Virus record (IMG/VR): IMGVR_UViG_3300043803_001662
Span: 1 to 38,277 of that record
Reading direction: 5' to 3' (one strand)
Source: a virus
DNA length: 38,277 bases
The notes beneath the pieces are model-generated. The model did no database searches, was not told where the DNA came from, and saw nothing but the letters and a program-made list of their open reading frames with translations. The position numbers and the translations under genes are program-made. Each line of letters opens with the position of its first letter. The first letter of the stretch is position 1. Positions 9,362 through 17,608 of the stretch are shown here, piece by piece.

Positions 9362-9915
9362 TCATTGGACTCTGCGGGGCGGCCGGGGCGGGGAAGAACA
9401 CGGTCGCGGAGCGGCTGTGCCTCGAACACAAGTTCGTGCCGCTGGCGTTTGCCGATCCGCTCTATGCCGCCGTGTCGGCGATCACCGGGCTGACGGTCGA
9501 GCAGTTGCAGGACCGCTCTCGGAAGGAGAACACGCTGGGGTGGATCAGTTGCTCGCCCAGGAAACTCCTCCAGACCCTCGGCACCGACTGGGGCCGGAAC
9601 ATGATCCACCCCGAAATCTGGGTTATGGCGACGATGCAGAAGATCGAAGCCAGCCCAGAGTTCGACTACTGCCTGACTGACGTCCGTTTCCCCAACGAGG
9701 CGGCGGCCATCAAGGCCCGCGGGGGCGTCGTGTGGCGGGTGGTGCGGCCCGGCTTCGGCGTCCTGGACGGAGACACGGCCAGCCACGAGAGCGAGCGTGG
9801 CATCCCCAGCGAGTACGTCGACGACGAGATCGTCAACGCCGCGGGCATCCTGGGCCTCTGGACCGCCGTCGATGCCGCGATTCGCAGGCTACAGGGCGTT
9901 ACAATAGCGGTATAG
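9358..9915 (+). CDS. Deoxynucleoside monophosphate kinase
   Basis: 185 residues from the GTG at 9358, which overlaps the deaminase stop (GTGA). Longer in-frame extensions lie inside other genes. A P-loop GAAGAGKNT occupies residues 7-15. The ADPLY segment and the later CLTDVRFPNEA segment match the layout of phage dNMP kinases (T4 gp1 type), which phosphorylate dNMPs to dNDPs. Together with the deaminase it should feed nucleotide pools. It ends just before an inverted repeat and a strong ribosome binding site for the next virion-type gene. Confidence 0.82.
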   Translation: MIIGLCGAAGAGKNTVAERLCLEHKFVPLAFADPLYAAVSAITGLTVEQLQDRSRKENTLGWISCSPRKLLQTLGTDWGRNMIHPEIWVMATMQKIEASPEFDYCLTDVRFPNEAAAIKARGGVVWRVVRPGFGVLDGDTASHESERGIPSEYVDDEIVNAAGILGLWTAVDAAIRRLQGVTIAV

Positions 9916-9925
9916 CCCCTGTAGC
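9888..9925 (+). repeat. 9-bp inverted repeat spanning the end of the dNMP kinase gene
   Basis: GCTACAGGG at 9888-9896 and CCCTGTAGC at 9917-9925 are perfect reverse complements around a 20-base loop containing TACAAT and the kinase stop codon (TAG at 9913-9915). No T run follows, so it is not a classical terminator. It could mark an mRNA processing site or slow transcription before the next gene. Confidence 0.5.
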
Positions 9926-9973
9926 ACGCCCCGTGAGGCCCATAGAGGCCCGCAACGCACAAGGAGGTGCAGA

Positions 9974-10327
9974 GTGGAACCGAAGATTCGGCGGAAGTTC
10001 AAGGCTCTCAACGTCACGCTGTCCACGGCGACCGCGGCGGCCACCACGATTCGCTGGGACGACATTGCCGGCGGGGCGATCCTCCTGGGGACCGGAGCCA
10101 CGGCGGCCACGACGATCCAGTTGTGGGCCAGCGGCACGACGGACGGCACCTTTGGCCGCGTCTATGACGCTGGCGGCAGCGCGGCCGACATCACGCTGGC
10201 CCAGTCAGCCACCGAGGCCCGCGTCTACGCCCTGCCGGACGCCGCCTACGGCGTCGGTGCGATCAAACTCGTCGCCGGGCAGGCCGCCGGCACGGCCGTC
10301 TCCTGCGTCGTCCTCCTCAAGACCTGA
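9974..10327 (+). CDS. Small beta-rich virion-type protein
   Basis: 117 residues from a GTG at 9974, preceded by an excellent ribosome binding site (AAGGAGGTG, 9961-9969), suggesting high expression. The protein is Ala/Thr/Gly-rich with short strands and no Cys apart from one near the end (GTAVSCVVLLKT). Composition and expression signal fit a decoration or tail-tip protein. It resembles the 122-residue protein at 1986 in style, but I cannot show homology by eye. Confidence 0.6.
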   Translation: MEPKIRRKFKALNVTLSTATAAATTIRWDDIAGGAILLGTGATAATTIQLWASGTTDGTFGRVYDAGGSAADITLAQSATEARVYALPDAAYGVGAIKLVAGQAAGTAVSCVVLLKT

Positions 10328-10340
10328 CGAGGGCGGGGCT

Positions 10341-10652
10341 GTGACGACGGAGGAGATCAAGCAGAGCGTCCTGGACACGTTTCTTCGCATTGCCGACCGC
10401 TTCGGCGTGCCGTGCGTCATTCTGGCGATCGTGATGTTCTTCGGCCGCGAGGCCGCAATTGCCCTGCACGGCACGGTCGTCGAGCCGATGGTCAAGTCCC
10501 ATGTCGAGTTCCTGGACACGACGGCCGAAACGCTCAAGGAGATCGGTCAAGTGCAGCGGCAGCAGGCCGAGACACTTCAGGAACTCTCGCACGGCCAACG
10601 CGAGTTGCATCAGTTCGTGAAGACGGTCGTCGAAGAGAAGGCGAGGAACTGA
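10341..10652 (+). CDS. One-helix membrane protein with coiled-coil tail
   Basis: 103 residues from the GTG at 10341. Residues about 23-43 (PCVILAIVMFFGREAAIAL) form one likely transmembrane helix. The rest is Glu/Gln/His-rich and amphipathic (LKEIGQVQRQQAETLQELSHGQ), a probable coiled coil. Small phage proteins with one helix plus a charged coiled tail are sometimes holin accessories or tail-associated membrane proteins. It lies just before the LamG adhesin gene. Function is not established. Confidence 0.6.
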   Translation: MTTEEIKQSVLDTFLRIADRFGVPCVILAIVMFFGREAAIALHGTVVEPMVKSHVEFLDTTAETLKEIGQVQRQQAETLQELSHGQRELHQFVKTVVEEKARN

Positions 10653-10653
10653 C

Positions 10654-13449
10654 ATGGGGATGAATCCTCGCACCCTGCGGCCCGGCAGCGCGTTCACGCC
10701 GAAGTCCATCTCTGGCCTCGCCCTGTGGCTGGACGGGTCTGACGCTTCGACGCTCTACACTACGGACGCGGGGCCGGTCACCGCGGTGACGGCGCCAACG
10801 GACATCAGCGGATGCGTGGGGTGGTATGACGCGAGCGATGCGGCCAGCATCACGCAGGATGGCGGGCTGGTGAGCCAGTGGAACGACAAGAGCGGAAACA
10901 ATCGCCACGCCACCGCAAGCGGGGGGGCAAGGCCGACTCTGACTGCCGGTGGACTCAATGGCAGAAGCGTTGTGACGTTCGACGGCACGGACGATCAGAT
11001 GCTTATTGCTAGCGGTTTCCTGCAAGTGCCGAACGTCACCATTCTGTCGGTATTCAAATACAACTCTGGGCAGTACGGCGGCATCATATCAAGCGGCCTC
11101 CAGCCGGCCGATGATTCGTCGCCTCGCCTTGTCATTCACAACGGCTCTTTTCGGACTTTTGGATATTCCAACTTCTCCGACACGCCTCAAGGGACATCAC
11201 CGACGCTTGTGACAGGACGAGTGCAAGCCGGGGCATCGTCCATTTTTCAGTCTGGTTTGCTGGCAGACGCCGACGCGGCATCTGGGTCGCTTACAACCGG
11301 CAGCACACAGACGGCAATCGGCTCGTACAGGACAAACACCGGCAATCATCTCAACGGCTACATAGCCGAGATTGTCGTCTTTGATTCTGCACTCTCAACG
11401 TCCGACCGCGCCCGCGTCGAAGCCTACCTCGCCGCAAAGTGGGGGATCACTGGTGTTCATGTACAGGCAACGCCAGCAGGCAGTCTTTTAGCCGGCTATT
11501 GGGGCGACAAGTCCGGCAGAGGGCGACACGCCACGCAAAGCACGGCAGCGAGCAGGCCGACATTCACCACAGGCGACCTCAACGGGAGATCCACGCTCCG
11601 CACTGTCGGCTCGCAGGCCATGTCCGTTCCGGCGTGGGACTACACCGCCGCCAACACGGCAGTCTTTGTGTTTCGCGGATCGGCACTCAACCAAGGTATT
11701 TATCAGCGCGGCACTATCAACAACGGCCCGCGCGCGGCGATACAGGGATCACCTGTAGTCACCCTGCGCGGGACCATCCACGGATCGGCGGCTTCAGAGA
11801 CAACCAGCCTTGCCTCATATCCGGTTGGCACTTGGGGCATAGGCGCGACGGTTTTGAACTCTGGCTCCATCACTGCCTATGCCAGCGGAGTTCGCGGAAC
11901 CTCGCAGAATTATTCGGTGCAACTGTCAGGCAGTTATCTGATGCACCTGTTCAATCTTGGGTCTGGCGTATATCCGCTCAACGGCGGCATCGCAGAGTTG
12001 GCCTACTATGACCGCGAACTGTCTGCCGCAGAACTCGGCCGCGTGACGCGGTACTTGGGGGCCAAGTGGGGCATCTCGCTGCCGCCCCAAGTCAGCAACG
12101 CCGACGCGCAGAGTTGGATCAACCGCGTTTACGGAAACGGCGGAACAGTCAGCAACAGCACGGCGGCGGCAGTCAATGCGTTCTGCGATGCCATCGACGC
12201 TGCCGGAATCCGCGACCGCTTCTACCGTCTGAATCTCTTCTGCGGCACCGGCCTGCCTGCCTGCCTCGTCCCCCTGTACCAAAACTGGCAGGTCTATGCC
12301 GGCCGCAATCGGCAACTATACGGCGACAACATGACCACCTCTGGGTGGTCTAAGAGCGGAGTCACAGCGACTCTATCGACAACGGAGCGTCCGTTTGCCG
12401 CTGGGCCTTACGCCAATATCGTCACTGCCAACGCAGCGACGGGCGTGACCCCGCACATCGTTAGCACGGCCAACAATTTAGGCTACGGCACAATCACAGT
12501 GTCGGCCTACATCAAGGCGGCCGGAAGGAACTCGGCGAGGATTCTTCTCAGCGGCAGCAGTGGAATGACGTTCCCCGGCGGCAGCAGCGTGGCGTGGGGG
12601 ACCATCAATCTCACAACAGGTGCGATCAGCAGTTTCTCCACTGGCCTGACTGCCGTGGCAACCAACGCCGGCAACGGGTGGTGGAGGCTTGCCATCACCG
12701 TTACGAACAGTTTCGGCGGCAACATGGCTATCCGCATCGACGTTGGCGACGGCTCATCGTACAACCCGACCGGCAGCGAGGCCATCTTGGTGTGGGGAGT
12801 ACAGTGCGAAACGGCCTCCTCGGCGTCGGAGTACGATCCGTACCCGCTCGGCGGCGAAACAGACACCAACAACAACTTCGTCAGTTCCGACTATACAGAA
12901 ACAGGCGCGAGCGGCGGGCTGACACCATTCGTCACAAACGCGAAGTGGCTAAACACCGGCTTGACTTTGGATGCGTTGCAAATTCTTGCCACGGGGCATC
13001 TGTCAGCGTATCGCGCTGCCCACACAGGCACTGACGGCCAGATGATCGGCCTGCGAAACTCGGCGGGCGACCAACTCTACCGCCTGTATCATCGCGGCGG
13101 CGCTACCCAGCGCGGCGACGGTTTCTGGGGCGGCGGAAACGCCGCCGTCACTACTGACAACAATGGGCTGGCCGGATCGCAGATTGTGACGCGCACTTCG
13201 TCCACAAGTGCGAAGGTCATCACCAATGGCACGGTTACTGCTACTTTGGCAACCAGCACGACTCCGGCTTCTGTAGCGCGTAATTTTCATGTCTTTGCCG
13301 ACAACGACGGGAACGCCACGCCAGCGTCTAGGTGGTTCGCTGGTGTTGCGCTCAAGGCGTACAGCATCGGCGACGGCCTGACAGACGCTCAAGCGCTATC
13401 GTTTCACAACGCATTGACCACATTCCAGACAGCGCTGGGTAGAGCATGA
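10654..13449 (+). CDS. Multidomain LamG-like tail fibre or adhesin
   Basis: 931 residues. Two concanavalin/LamG-type domains can be followed by their repeated landmarks: a start with LALWLDGSD or GWYDASDAAS, a WNDKSGNNRHAT or WGDKSGRGRHAT motif (about 75-87 and 282-294), LNGRS (101-105 and 309-313), and an end IAEIVVFDSALS..AYLAAKWGI (238-265) or IAELAYYDRELS..YLGAKWGI (446-474). Residues about 560-735 look like a carbohydrate-binding beta-sandwich (MTTSGWSKSGV onward). The C-terminal part ends with a third related helix-containing tail. Such proteins bind host surface glycans. Receptor binding is inference from the domains. Confidence 0.8.
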   Translation: MGMNPRTLRPGSAFTPKSISGLALWLDGSDASTLYTTDAGPVTAVTAPTDISGCVGWYDASDAASITQDGGLVSQWNDKSGNNRHATASGGARPTLTAGGLNGRSVVTFDGTDDQMLIASGFLQVPNVTILSVFKYNSGQYGGIISSGLQPADDSSPRLVIHNGSFRTFGYSNFSDTPQGTSPTLVTGRVQAGASSIFQSGLLADADAASGSLTTGSTQTAIGSYRTNTGNHLNGYIAEIVVFDSALSTSDRARVEAYLAAKWGITGVHVQATPAGSLLAGYWGDKSGRGRHATQSTAASRPTFTTGDLNGRSTLRTVGSQAMSVPAWDYTAANTAVFVFRGSALNQGIYQRGTINNGPRAAIQGSPVVTLRGTIHGSAASETTSLASYPVGTWGIGATVLNSGSITAYASGVRGTSQNYSVQLSGSYLMHLFNLGSGVYPLNGGIAELAYYDRELSAAELGRVTRYLGAKWGISLPPQVSNADAQSWINRVYGNGGTVSNSTAAAVNAFCDAIDAAGIRDRFYRLNLFCGTGLPACLVPLYQNWQVYAGRNRQLYGDNMTTSGWSKSGVTATLSTTERPFAAGPYANIVTANAATGVTPHIVSTANNLGYGTITVSAYIKAAGRNSARILLSGSSGMTFPGGSSVAWGTINLTTGAISSFSTGLTAVATNAGNGWWRLAITVTNSFGGNMAIRIDVGDGSSYNPTGSEAILVWGVQCETASSASEYDPYPLGGETDTNNNFVSSDYTETGASGGLTPFVTNAKWLNTGLTLDALQILATGHLSAYRAAHTGTDGQMIGLRNSAGDQLYRLYHRGGATQRGDGFWGGGNAAVTTDNNGLAGSQIVTRTSSTSAKVITNGTVTATLATSTTPASVARNFHVFADNDGNATPASRWFAGVALKAYSIGDGLTDAQALSFHNALTTFQTALGRA

Positions 13450-13754
13450 CGCTGGCAGACATTGTTTTTCCGATCAGCATCGAAGAAGCGCGGATGCACG
13501 CGCTGGTCTTCACGCCGCAACTCGCCCAGCGGCTCGCGGAACTCCACGCCGAATACGGCTCCCCCAACTGCGTCCCCATGCCTCGCGTCCTGACGGACGG
13601 CCGGCTCATGCTCTGTGCGGACATCCTGACGGAGGTGGGCGAAGGCGGCCTGCTCCATGCCATGTGGCAGGCGGCCGACCAGGGCGTGCTGCTCCCGGCC
13701 GTCGAAGTGATCCCGTGGGACGAGGCCGTGGCCCTGCTGCCGGACGAGGCGTAG
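13446..13754 (+). CDS. Hypothetical acidic protein after the adhesin
   Basis: 102 residues; ATG overlaps the adhesin stop (ATGA). Acidic, no Cys pattern beyond two isolated residues, no membrane helix. It ends PWDEAVALLPDEA. Coupling to the adhesin suggests a fibre-assembly chaperone, by analogy with small genes that follow fibre genes. Nothing in the sequence confirms this. Confidence 0.5.
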   Translation: MTLADIVFPISIEEARMHALVFTPQLAQRLAELHAEYGSPNCVPMPRVLTDGRLMLCADILTEVGEGGLLHAMWQAADQGVLLPAVEVIPWDEAVALLPDEA

Positions 13755-13756
13755 CC

Positions 13757-14059
13757 ATGTTCTCCTGGGCGGCGAGCCTTTTCGGTGCCGGCCGCTCCGG
13801 CCGCTGGCGCAGCGTCCGCGAGGCCCATCTGCGGCGGGAGCCGTTCTGCCAAGCCTGCGGCCGCGCCCGCGACCTGGAGGTGCATCACATCACGCCTGTC
13901 CACGCCGGCGGGGCGGAACTCGAACCGGAGAATCTGATCTCGCTCTGCCGCGACTGCCACCTATCCGTAGGCCACGCCTACAACTGGATGGCGTACCGGC
14001 CAGACGTTCGTGCCGTGGCGCGGGCGATCCGCGCGGCCAGGGTCGTCACGCCTAACTGA
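13757..14059 (+). CDS. HNH endonuclease
   Basis: 100 residues from the ATG at 13757. It has the zinc-stabilised HNH layout: C31-x2-C34, HHITPVHAGG with His43/His44, then LISLCRDCH with C64-x2-C67 and His68. Size and motif match small phage HNH nucleases often linked to packaging or acting as homing enzymes. It is the last rightward gene of the left block and overlaps the 3' end of the leftward integrase by eight bases. Confidence 0.85.
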   Translation: MFSWAASLFGAGRSGRWRSVREAHLRREPFCQACGRARDLEVHHITPVHAGGAELEPENLISLCRDCHLSVGHAYNWMAYRPDVRAVARAIRAARVVTPN

Positions 14060-14909
14060 CCTTCGGCAGGACGTCGGACGCGCTTTTCTGCACGACGATC
14101 CTCGGATCGAGGTACTTTCGCGTCGTCTTCGGGTCCGAATGATCGAGGATCGCCTGGGCCGACAGGCCGGCGGCCTCGGCATATGACGCCGTCGTCTTGC
14201 GGATCTTGTGGAACTTGCACGTTCGGTCGGTGGGCAGGCCCGCCCGCTTGAGGATGATCTCCAGCCGCCGCCACAGGTACGACTTCGTTCTCGGGAATGG
14301 AAAGACGAGGTCGTCGAGCGACCTTGTTCCGCGGATCGCCGCCAGCGCCTCCTCGGTCTCGTCGGAGACGAACCGCAGGATGTCGCGGCGCTTGCCCTTC
14401 CGGTTTTCGGCCGCGTACAGCACCGCCTTGCCTCGCACGTCGCGCCACCGCAGCGCGACGACCGATCCGACGCGTTCGCCGGTGTCGTAGCACACCAGCA
14501 AGAGCGCGCGCCACCAGAGGCTGGCTGGGACGCCGTCGTAGAACGTGATTTCCTTGGACGCCGAATCCAGGAGCATCCGCATCTCGCCGGCCAGCCACGC
14601 CTCCGGCACCCGCTCCGGCACCCGAACGAGCGCGATCGTCGGCCAAACGTCCACCATGCGGCGTCGTGCCGCCAGTTCCCACATCGCCCGGATCTGGCTC
14701 CGGTCCTTGGCGGCCGTGGCCGGCTTGCGCTCGCGGACCCGTTTGGCCAGAAACCTCGCGACCTTGAGTTCCTCCAGGTCGGCCAGCGTCGGTTCGTGGC
14801 CCAGCGATTTGCCGAACTCCGAGATCGTGATCTTGTAGAGCGTTTCGGTATGGCCGCAGATCTGCTTGAGCGGAATGTAGATCTGCTCAAGAAAGTCGAT
14901 GAGTTTCAT
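14052..14909 (-). CDS. int: Tyrosine recombinase / phage integrase
   Basis: 285 residues. The catalytic set of tyrosine recombinases is complete: Arg146 in TGERVGSVVALRW, a Lys near 171-173 (ENRKGKRR), H234-x2-R237 in FHKIRKTTAS, His257 and the nucleophile Tyr266 in LDHSDPKTTRKYLDP. The N-terminal half is a probable SAM-like core-binding domain. It catalyses site-specific integration and excision. It is preceded by GAGG for translation, and its upstream neighbour at 14952 runs the same way. Its position in the middle of the window, not at a phage end, suggests a permuted map or that the attachment site lies next to it. Confidence 0.9.
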   Translation of the reverse strand: MKLIDFLEQIYIPLKQICGHTETLYKITISEFGKSLGHEPTLADLEELKVARFLAKRVRERKPATAAKDRSQIRAMWELAARRRMVDVWPTIALVRVPERVPEAWLAGEMRMLLDSASKEITFYDGVPASLWWRALLLVCYDTGERVGSVVALRWRDVRGKAVLYAAENRKGKRRDILRFVSDETEEALAAIRGTRSLDDLVFPFPRTKSYLWRRLEIILKRAGLPTDRTCKFHKIRKTTASYAEAAGLSAQAILDHSDPKTTRKYLDPRIVVQKSASDVLPKVS

Positions 14910-14911
14910 TG

Positions 14912-14942
14912 GGTGGTACCTCGATTAGGTAGGTATGCCACC
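14912..14942. repeat. Imperfect inverted repeat beside the integrase start
   Basis: GGTGG-TACCT (14912-14921) pairs with AGGTA-TG-CCACC (14931-14942) around a nine-base centre; the TG is a two-base bulge. A short direct repeat TAGGTAGGTA overlaps the right arm. It lies between the integrase and the gene before it. It could be an operator, an arm-type integrase site or part of attP. This is seen in sequence; the role is open. Confidence 0.45.
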
Positions 14943-14951
14943 TCCTTGCGA

Positions 14952-15155
14952 TCAGACAAGGCTCCGAAGTCGTTTCGGAGTCACGACAAACACTTTCTGG
15001 ATCCGACTATTTGGCCATTCGGCACCTTTGGTCTCGGACCACGCCGCACGCGCCTTCGAGGTTGCGCCGGCGGCAGTCTTCGCCCAAACGGTCATTTCGT
15101 CAGAGTCCTCAATCTCACCGTCGACCCAATCGACTATGACGATCCATCGCTTCAT
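14952..15155 (-). CDS. Small hypothetical protein upstream of the integrase
   Basis: 67 residues, with GGAGG seven bases before the ATG. Starts MKRWIVIVDWVDGEIEDSDEM and is rich in Lys, Arg and Trp later on. No helix-turn-helix is obvious. It is transcribed before the integrase from the same probable promoter, the place where excisionases or recombination directionality factors often sit. Function not recognised. Confidence 0.5.
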   Translation of the reverse strand: MKRWIVIVDWVDGEIEDSDEMTVWAKTAAGATSKARAAWSETKGAEWPNSRIQKVFVVTPKRLRSLV

Positions 15156-15182
15156 GCGGCGGCCCTCCGTGGTCGTCAGTAG

Positions 15183-15211
15183 AGTGTTGCCGCCTCCACT
15201 CTAATTGTCAA
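15183..15211 (-). promoter_or_regulatory. Sigma-70-like promoter for the integrase operon
   Basis: On the minus strand a perfect TTGACA (15211-15206) is followed after 17 bases by AACACT (15188-15183), a weak -10 element. It points to the 67-residue gene whose ribosome binding site starts about 20 bases downstream. The same TTGACA-N17-xACACT layout occurs at 27515. Confidence 0.55.
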
Positions 15212-15240
15212 GGACGGGGCAGGTTGCCCACAATACCGCC

Positions 15241-15756
15241 ATGAAAGACGAGGCTATTGGTGCCTGGGAAGCGGCGGCGATTATGGGCGTCCATTGGTCG
15301 CGGCCCAAAAAGATGGCCGACGCCGGGACCATCCCGTCCAGGGTCATGTGCGGCCAGCCGGGCCGCGAGTTCGCGGTTTACTCCAGGGAGGACTGCGAAC
15401 GCGACTACAGGGACTACATCGCCAAGCGAACGGTCTCCAGGCGGCCCAGGGCGGCCCTCGCCGACCGGCCGGCGGCCCTCCGGATGCTGGCCGCCAAGGG
15501 GAGGCCAAAGATCGCGTTTGGCGACGCCATCGGCGCCTACGAGGCCGCAAAAATGCTAGGTGTCTTCTGGACGCTGGTCCCGCGGCTGGCCAAAGAGGGC
15601 AAAATCGTGGGCCGCGTCCTGCAGTCCGGCCGGGGGCAGACCTCCCGGCTTTGGATCTTCTCCCGGCAGTCGTGCGCGGCCTGGGAGGCGGAAGTCTCCA
15701 AATTGGAGCAGGCCGGGAAAAAGCGCGGCCGCCCGCGTTCTTTTGTTGACAGGTAG
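15241..15756 (+). CDS. DNA-binding protein with duplicated helix-turn-helix and AT-hook-like motifs
   Basis: 171 residues from the ATG at 15241. Residues about 5-50 and 96-143 are an internal duplication: AIGAWEAAAIMGVHW..MADAGTI and AIGAYEAAKMLGVFW..LAKEGKI, each followed by a beta-like segment ending in YSRE or FSRQ. This resembles the winged helix-turn-helix of excisionase/MerR-type proteins. GRP cores at 87-90 (KGRPK) and 162-165 (RGRPR) resemble AT-hooks. It faces the integrase operon across the control region, so a lysogeny regulator or excisionase is likely. The duplication is seen directly; the role is inference. Confidence 0.65.
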   Translation: MKDEAIGAWEAAAIMGVHWSRPKKMADAGTIPSRVMCGQPGREFAVYSREDCERDYRDYIAKRTVSRRPRAALADRPAALRMLAAKGRPKIAFGDAIGAYEAAKMLGVFWTLVPRLAKEGKIVGRVLQSGRGQTSRLWIFSRQSCAAWEAEVSKLEQAGKKRGRPRSFVDR

Positions 15757-15773
15757 CCATTCGCCGCTATCCT
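15746..15773 (+). promoter_or_regulatory. Sigma-70-like promoter for the replication operon
   Basis: TTGACA at 15746-15751, 16-base spacer, TATCCT at 15768-15773. It overlaps the stop of the preceding gene and lies directly upstream of AAGGAGG (15784-15790) and the helicase ATG at 15796. Confidence 0.6.
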
Positions 15774-15795
15774 CCTGTTCACCAAGGAGGGAGCG

Positions 15796-17172
15796 ATGCT
15801 CTGGCAACATCAGCGGGACGCGATTGCGTGGGCCGCCGGCAGGCTGTACGTCCTGCTGCACATGGGGATGGGGACCGGGAAGTCCAGGTGCCTCCTGGAG
15901 ATCCTCAAGGCCGAGGGGCTGTCCAGGGTCCTCATCTGCTGCCCCAAGGCCGTCGTGCCGGCCTGGGGCAAGCAGGCCGGGCTGTGGCTGGAAGGCCACC
16001 GGATCCTCCTGCTCACCAAGGGGTCGTCCAAGCAGAAGGAGCAACTGGTCGTTGCCGCCCTGGCTGACTCCCGGCCGCTGATCGTGGTCACGAACTACGA
16101 ATCGGCGTGGCGGATCCCGCTCCTCGAAAAGACCAAGTGGGACGCCATCTGCTACGACGAGTGCCACAAACTCAAGTCGGCCAGCGGCACGACCAGCCGC
16201 TGGGCGGCCCGCATGGGCAAGAAGAACCCGACGGCCAAGCGGATCGGACTCTCCGGCACCCTGCTCGCCCACTCGCCGCTCGACGCCTACGGGGTCTACC
16301 GGGCCATCGAGTCGCCCGAGTGCCAGACGTTCGGGCAGTCTTTTACGGCCTTCCGGTCGCGGTACGCCGTAACCCGCCCAGGATACCCAGGCTGGGTAGT
16401 TGGCTACCGAAACACAGAAGAGTTCGGCACGAAGATTGCACAAACGACATTTCATCGACGCTCCGAGGACGTATTGGATCTGCCCGACATCATGCACGAA
16501 CAAGTGGACGTTGAATTGTCCGACGCGGAGGCGGCCCTGTACCGCAGCCTCGAAAAGGACTTCTGTGCCACCGTCGAGGGCGGCGAGGTGACGCCGGCCA
16601 ACGTCCTCGTCCACCTCATTCGGCTGCTGGAGGTGTGCGGCGGCAGCGTTCACCTGGACGGCTCGAAGCAGGCCACGAAAATCGCCGCCACTCCCAGCAA
16701 GGCAGCGGCGCTGGCTGATATTCTGGACTGTTTGGACCCATCCGAGCCGCTCGTCGTGTTTCATCGCTACAAGGCAGACGGCGAGGCCGCCGCCGCGGCC
16801 TGCGTCGCCGCCGGCCGGACTGTAAGCGTCCTCAACGGCCAGAAGAACGAGTTGGCGGATTGGCAGGCCGGCAAGACCACCGTGTTGATCGCCAATCAAG
16901 CCAGCGGTGGCGTGGGCATCGACCTCACGCAGGCGGCCTACGGGGTCTTCTACAGCCTCGGGCACAGTTTGAGCGACTACCTGCAGGCCATCGCGCGGCT
17001 GCACCGCCCAGGCCAGACCAAGAAAACGCACTTCTACAGTCTGGTTGCCACCGTAGACGGCAACCAGACGGTCGATGGGTCAGTCTACAAGGCGCTTGAG
17101 AACAGACAGGAGGTCATAGATGCCATCATCCGAGGCTACCGGGGAACAAAACAGTCTGTCGGGGCTGCTTGA
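15796..17172 (+). CDS. SNF2-family DEAD/H helicase
   Basis: 458 residues with a strong ribosome binding site five bases upstream. Superfamily 2 motifs in order: an HQ-type start (residues 5-6), Walker A GMGTGKS at 24-30, DECH at 121-124, SGT at 153-155, ASGGVGIDLTQA at 369-380, and QAIARLHRPGQ at 397-407. The last is typical of SNF2-like translocases. Length and compactness match phage SNF2 helicases used in replication or recombination. It is the first gene of the replication operon and its 3' end overlaps the next gene by 53 bases. Confidence 0.9.
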   Translation: MLWQHQRDAIAWAAGRLYVLLHMGMGTGKSRCLLEILKAEGLSRVLICCPKAVVPAWGKQAGLWLEGHRILLLTKGSSKQKEQLVVAALADSRPLIVVTNYESAWRIPLLEKTKWDAICYDECHKLKSASGTTSRWAARMGKKNPTAKRIGLSGTLLAHSPLDAYGVYRAIESPECQTFGQSFTAFRSRYAVTRPGYPGWVVGYRNTEEFGTKIAQTTFHRRSEDVLDLPDIMHEQVDVELSDAEAALYRSLEKDFCATVEGGEVTPANVLVHLIRLLEVCGGSVHLDGSKQATKIAATPSKAAALADILDCLDPSEPLVVFHRYKADGEAAAAACVAAGRTVSVLNGQKNELADWQAGKTTVLIANQASGGVGIDLTQAAYGVFYSLGHSLSDYLQAIARLHRPGQTKKTHFYSLVATVDGNQTVDGSVYKALENRQEVIDAIIRGYRGTKQSVGAA

Positions 17173-17569
17173 GGAAATCACGCAACTCGACCGGCAGATT
17201 GGCACGGCATCTGCACAACTCGACGACTTGAAGAAGCGTCGCGCGAGTTTGGAGCAGATCGCCGTGGAAGACATGACGACACAACGGCTCGACGGAGTTC
17301 GAGTCGCAGGGAGGAGTTGGCGGGTGGAGGAGTCCCTTCACCTGTCAGTGCCGAAGGATCGGCGCGACGCGGTGCTGGAGGCAGCGCGAGCCGCCGGGAT
17401 CGAGGATGCGATCACGACGGTGGCGACCACGACCCTCAAGTCGTGGCTCGTCGAGCGGGCAAAGGAAGCCGGCAGGGAGGCCGGCTCCTCGTTCGCCGCC
17501 GGAACGCCGTTCGACGGACTGGTGGGCGAGTACACGGAGTTGAAGTTGCGTCATGTCACGGTTGGCTGA
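17120..17569 (+). CDS. Coiled-coil phage protein of the replication operon
   Basis: 149 residues. The start inside the helicase gene is supported by AGGAGG at 17108-17113, six bases before the ATG. An N-terminal coiled coil (LLEEITQLDRQIGTASAQLDDLKKRR) precedes a globular part with VPKDRRDAVLEAARAAGIEDAI, a layout I recall from small phage proteins found next to primase and helicase genes. No catalytic residues are apparent. It is presumably a replication accessory, by context only. Confidence 0.6.
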   Translation: MPSSEATGEQNSLSGLLEEITQLDRQIGTASAQLDDLKKRRASLEQIAVEDMTTQRLDGVRVAGRSWRVEESLHLSVPKDRRDAVLEAARAAGIEDAITTVATTTLKSWLVERAKEAGREAGSSFAAGTPFDGLVGEYTELKLRHVTVG

Positions 17570-17608
17570 CGCTTGTTCGGTTGGCTAGTAGGCTACAGGA
17601 GGCCATAA

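Noticed and set aside
15556-17031. 491-residue open frame on the minus strand
   Set aside because: Antisense to the SNF2 helicase, whose motifs are complete; no ribosome binding site or protein motif.
17203-17218. Sigma-54-like site on the plus strand
   Set aside because: TGGCACGGCATCTGCA has a mismatch in the -12 part and lies in the middle of a gene with no start codon near it. It shows that single coding matches occur by chance.
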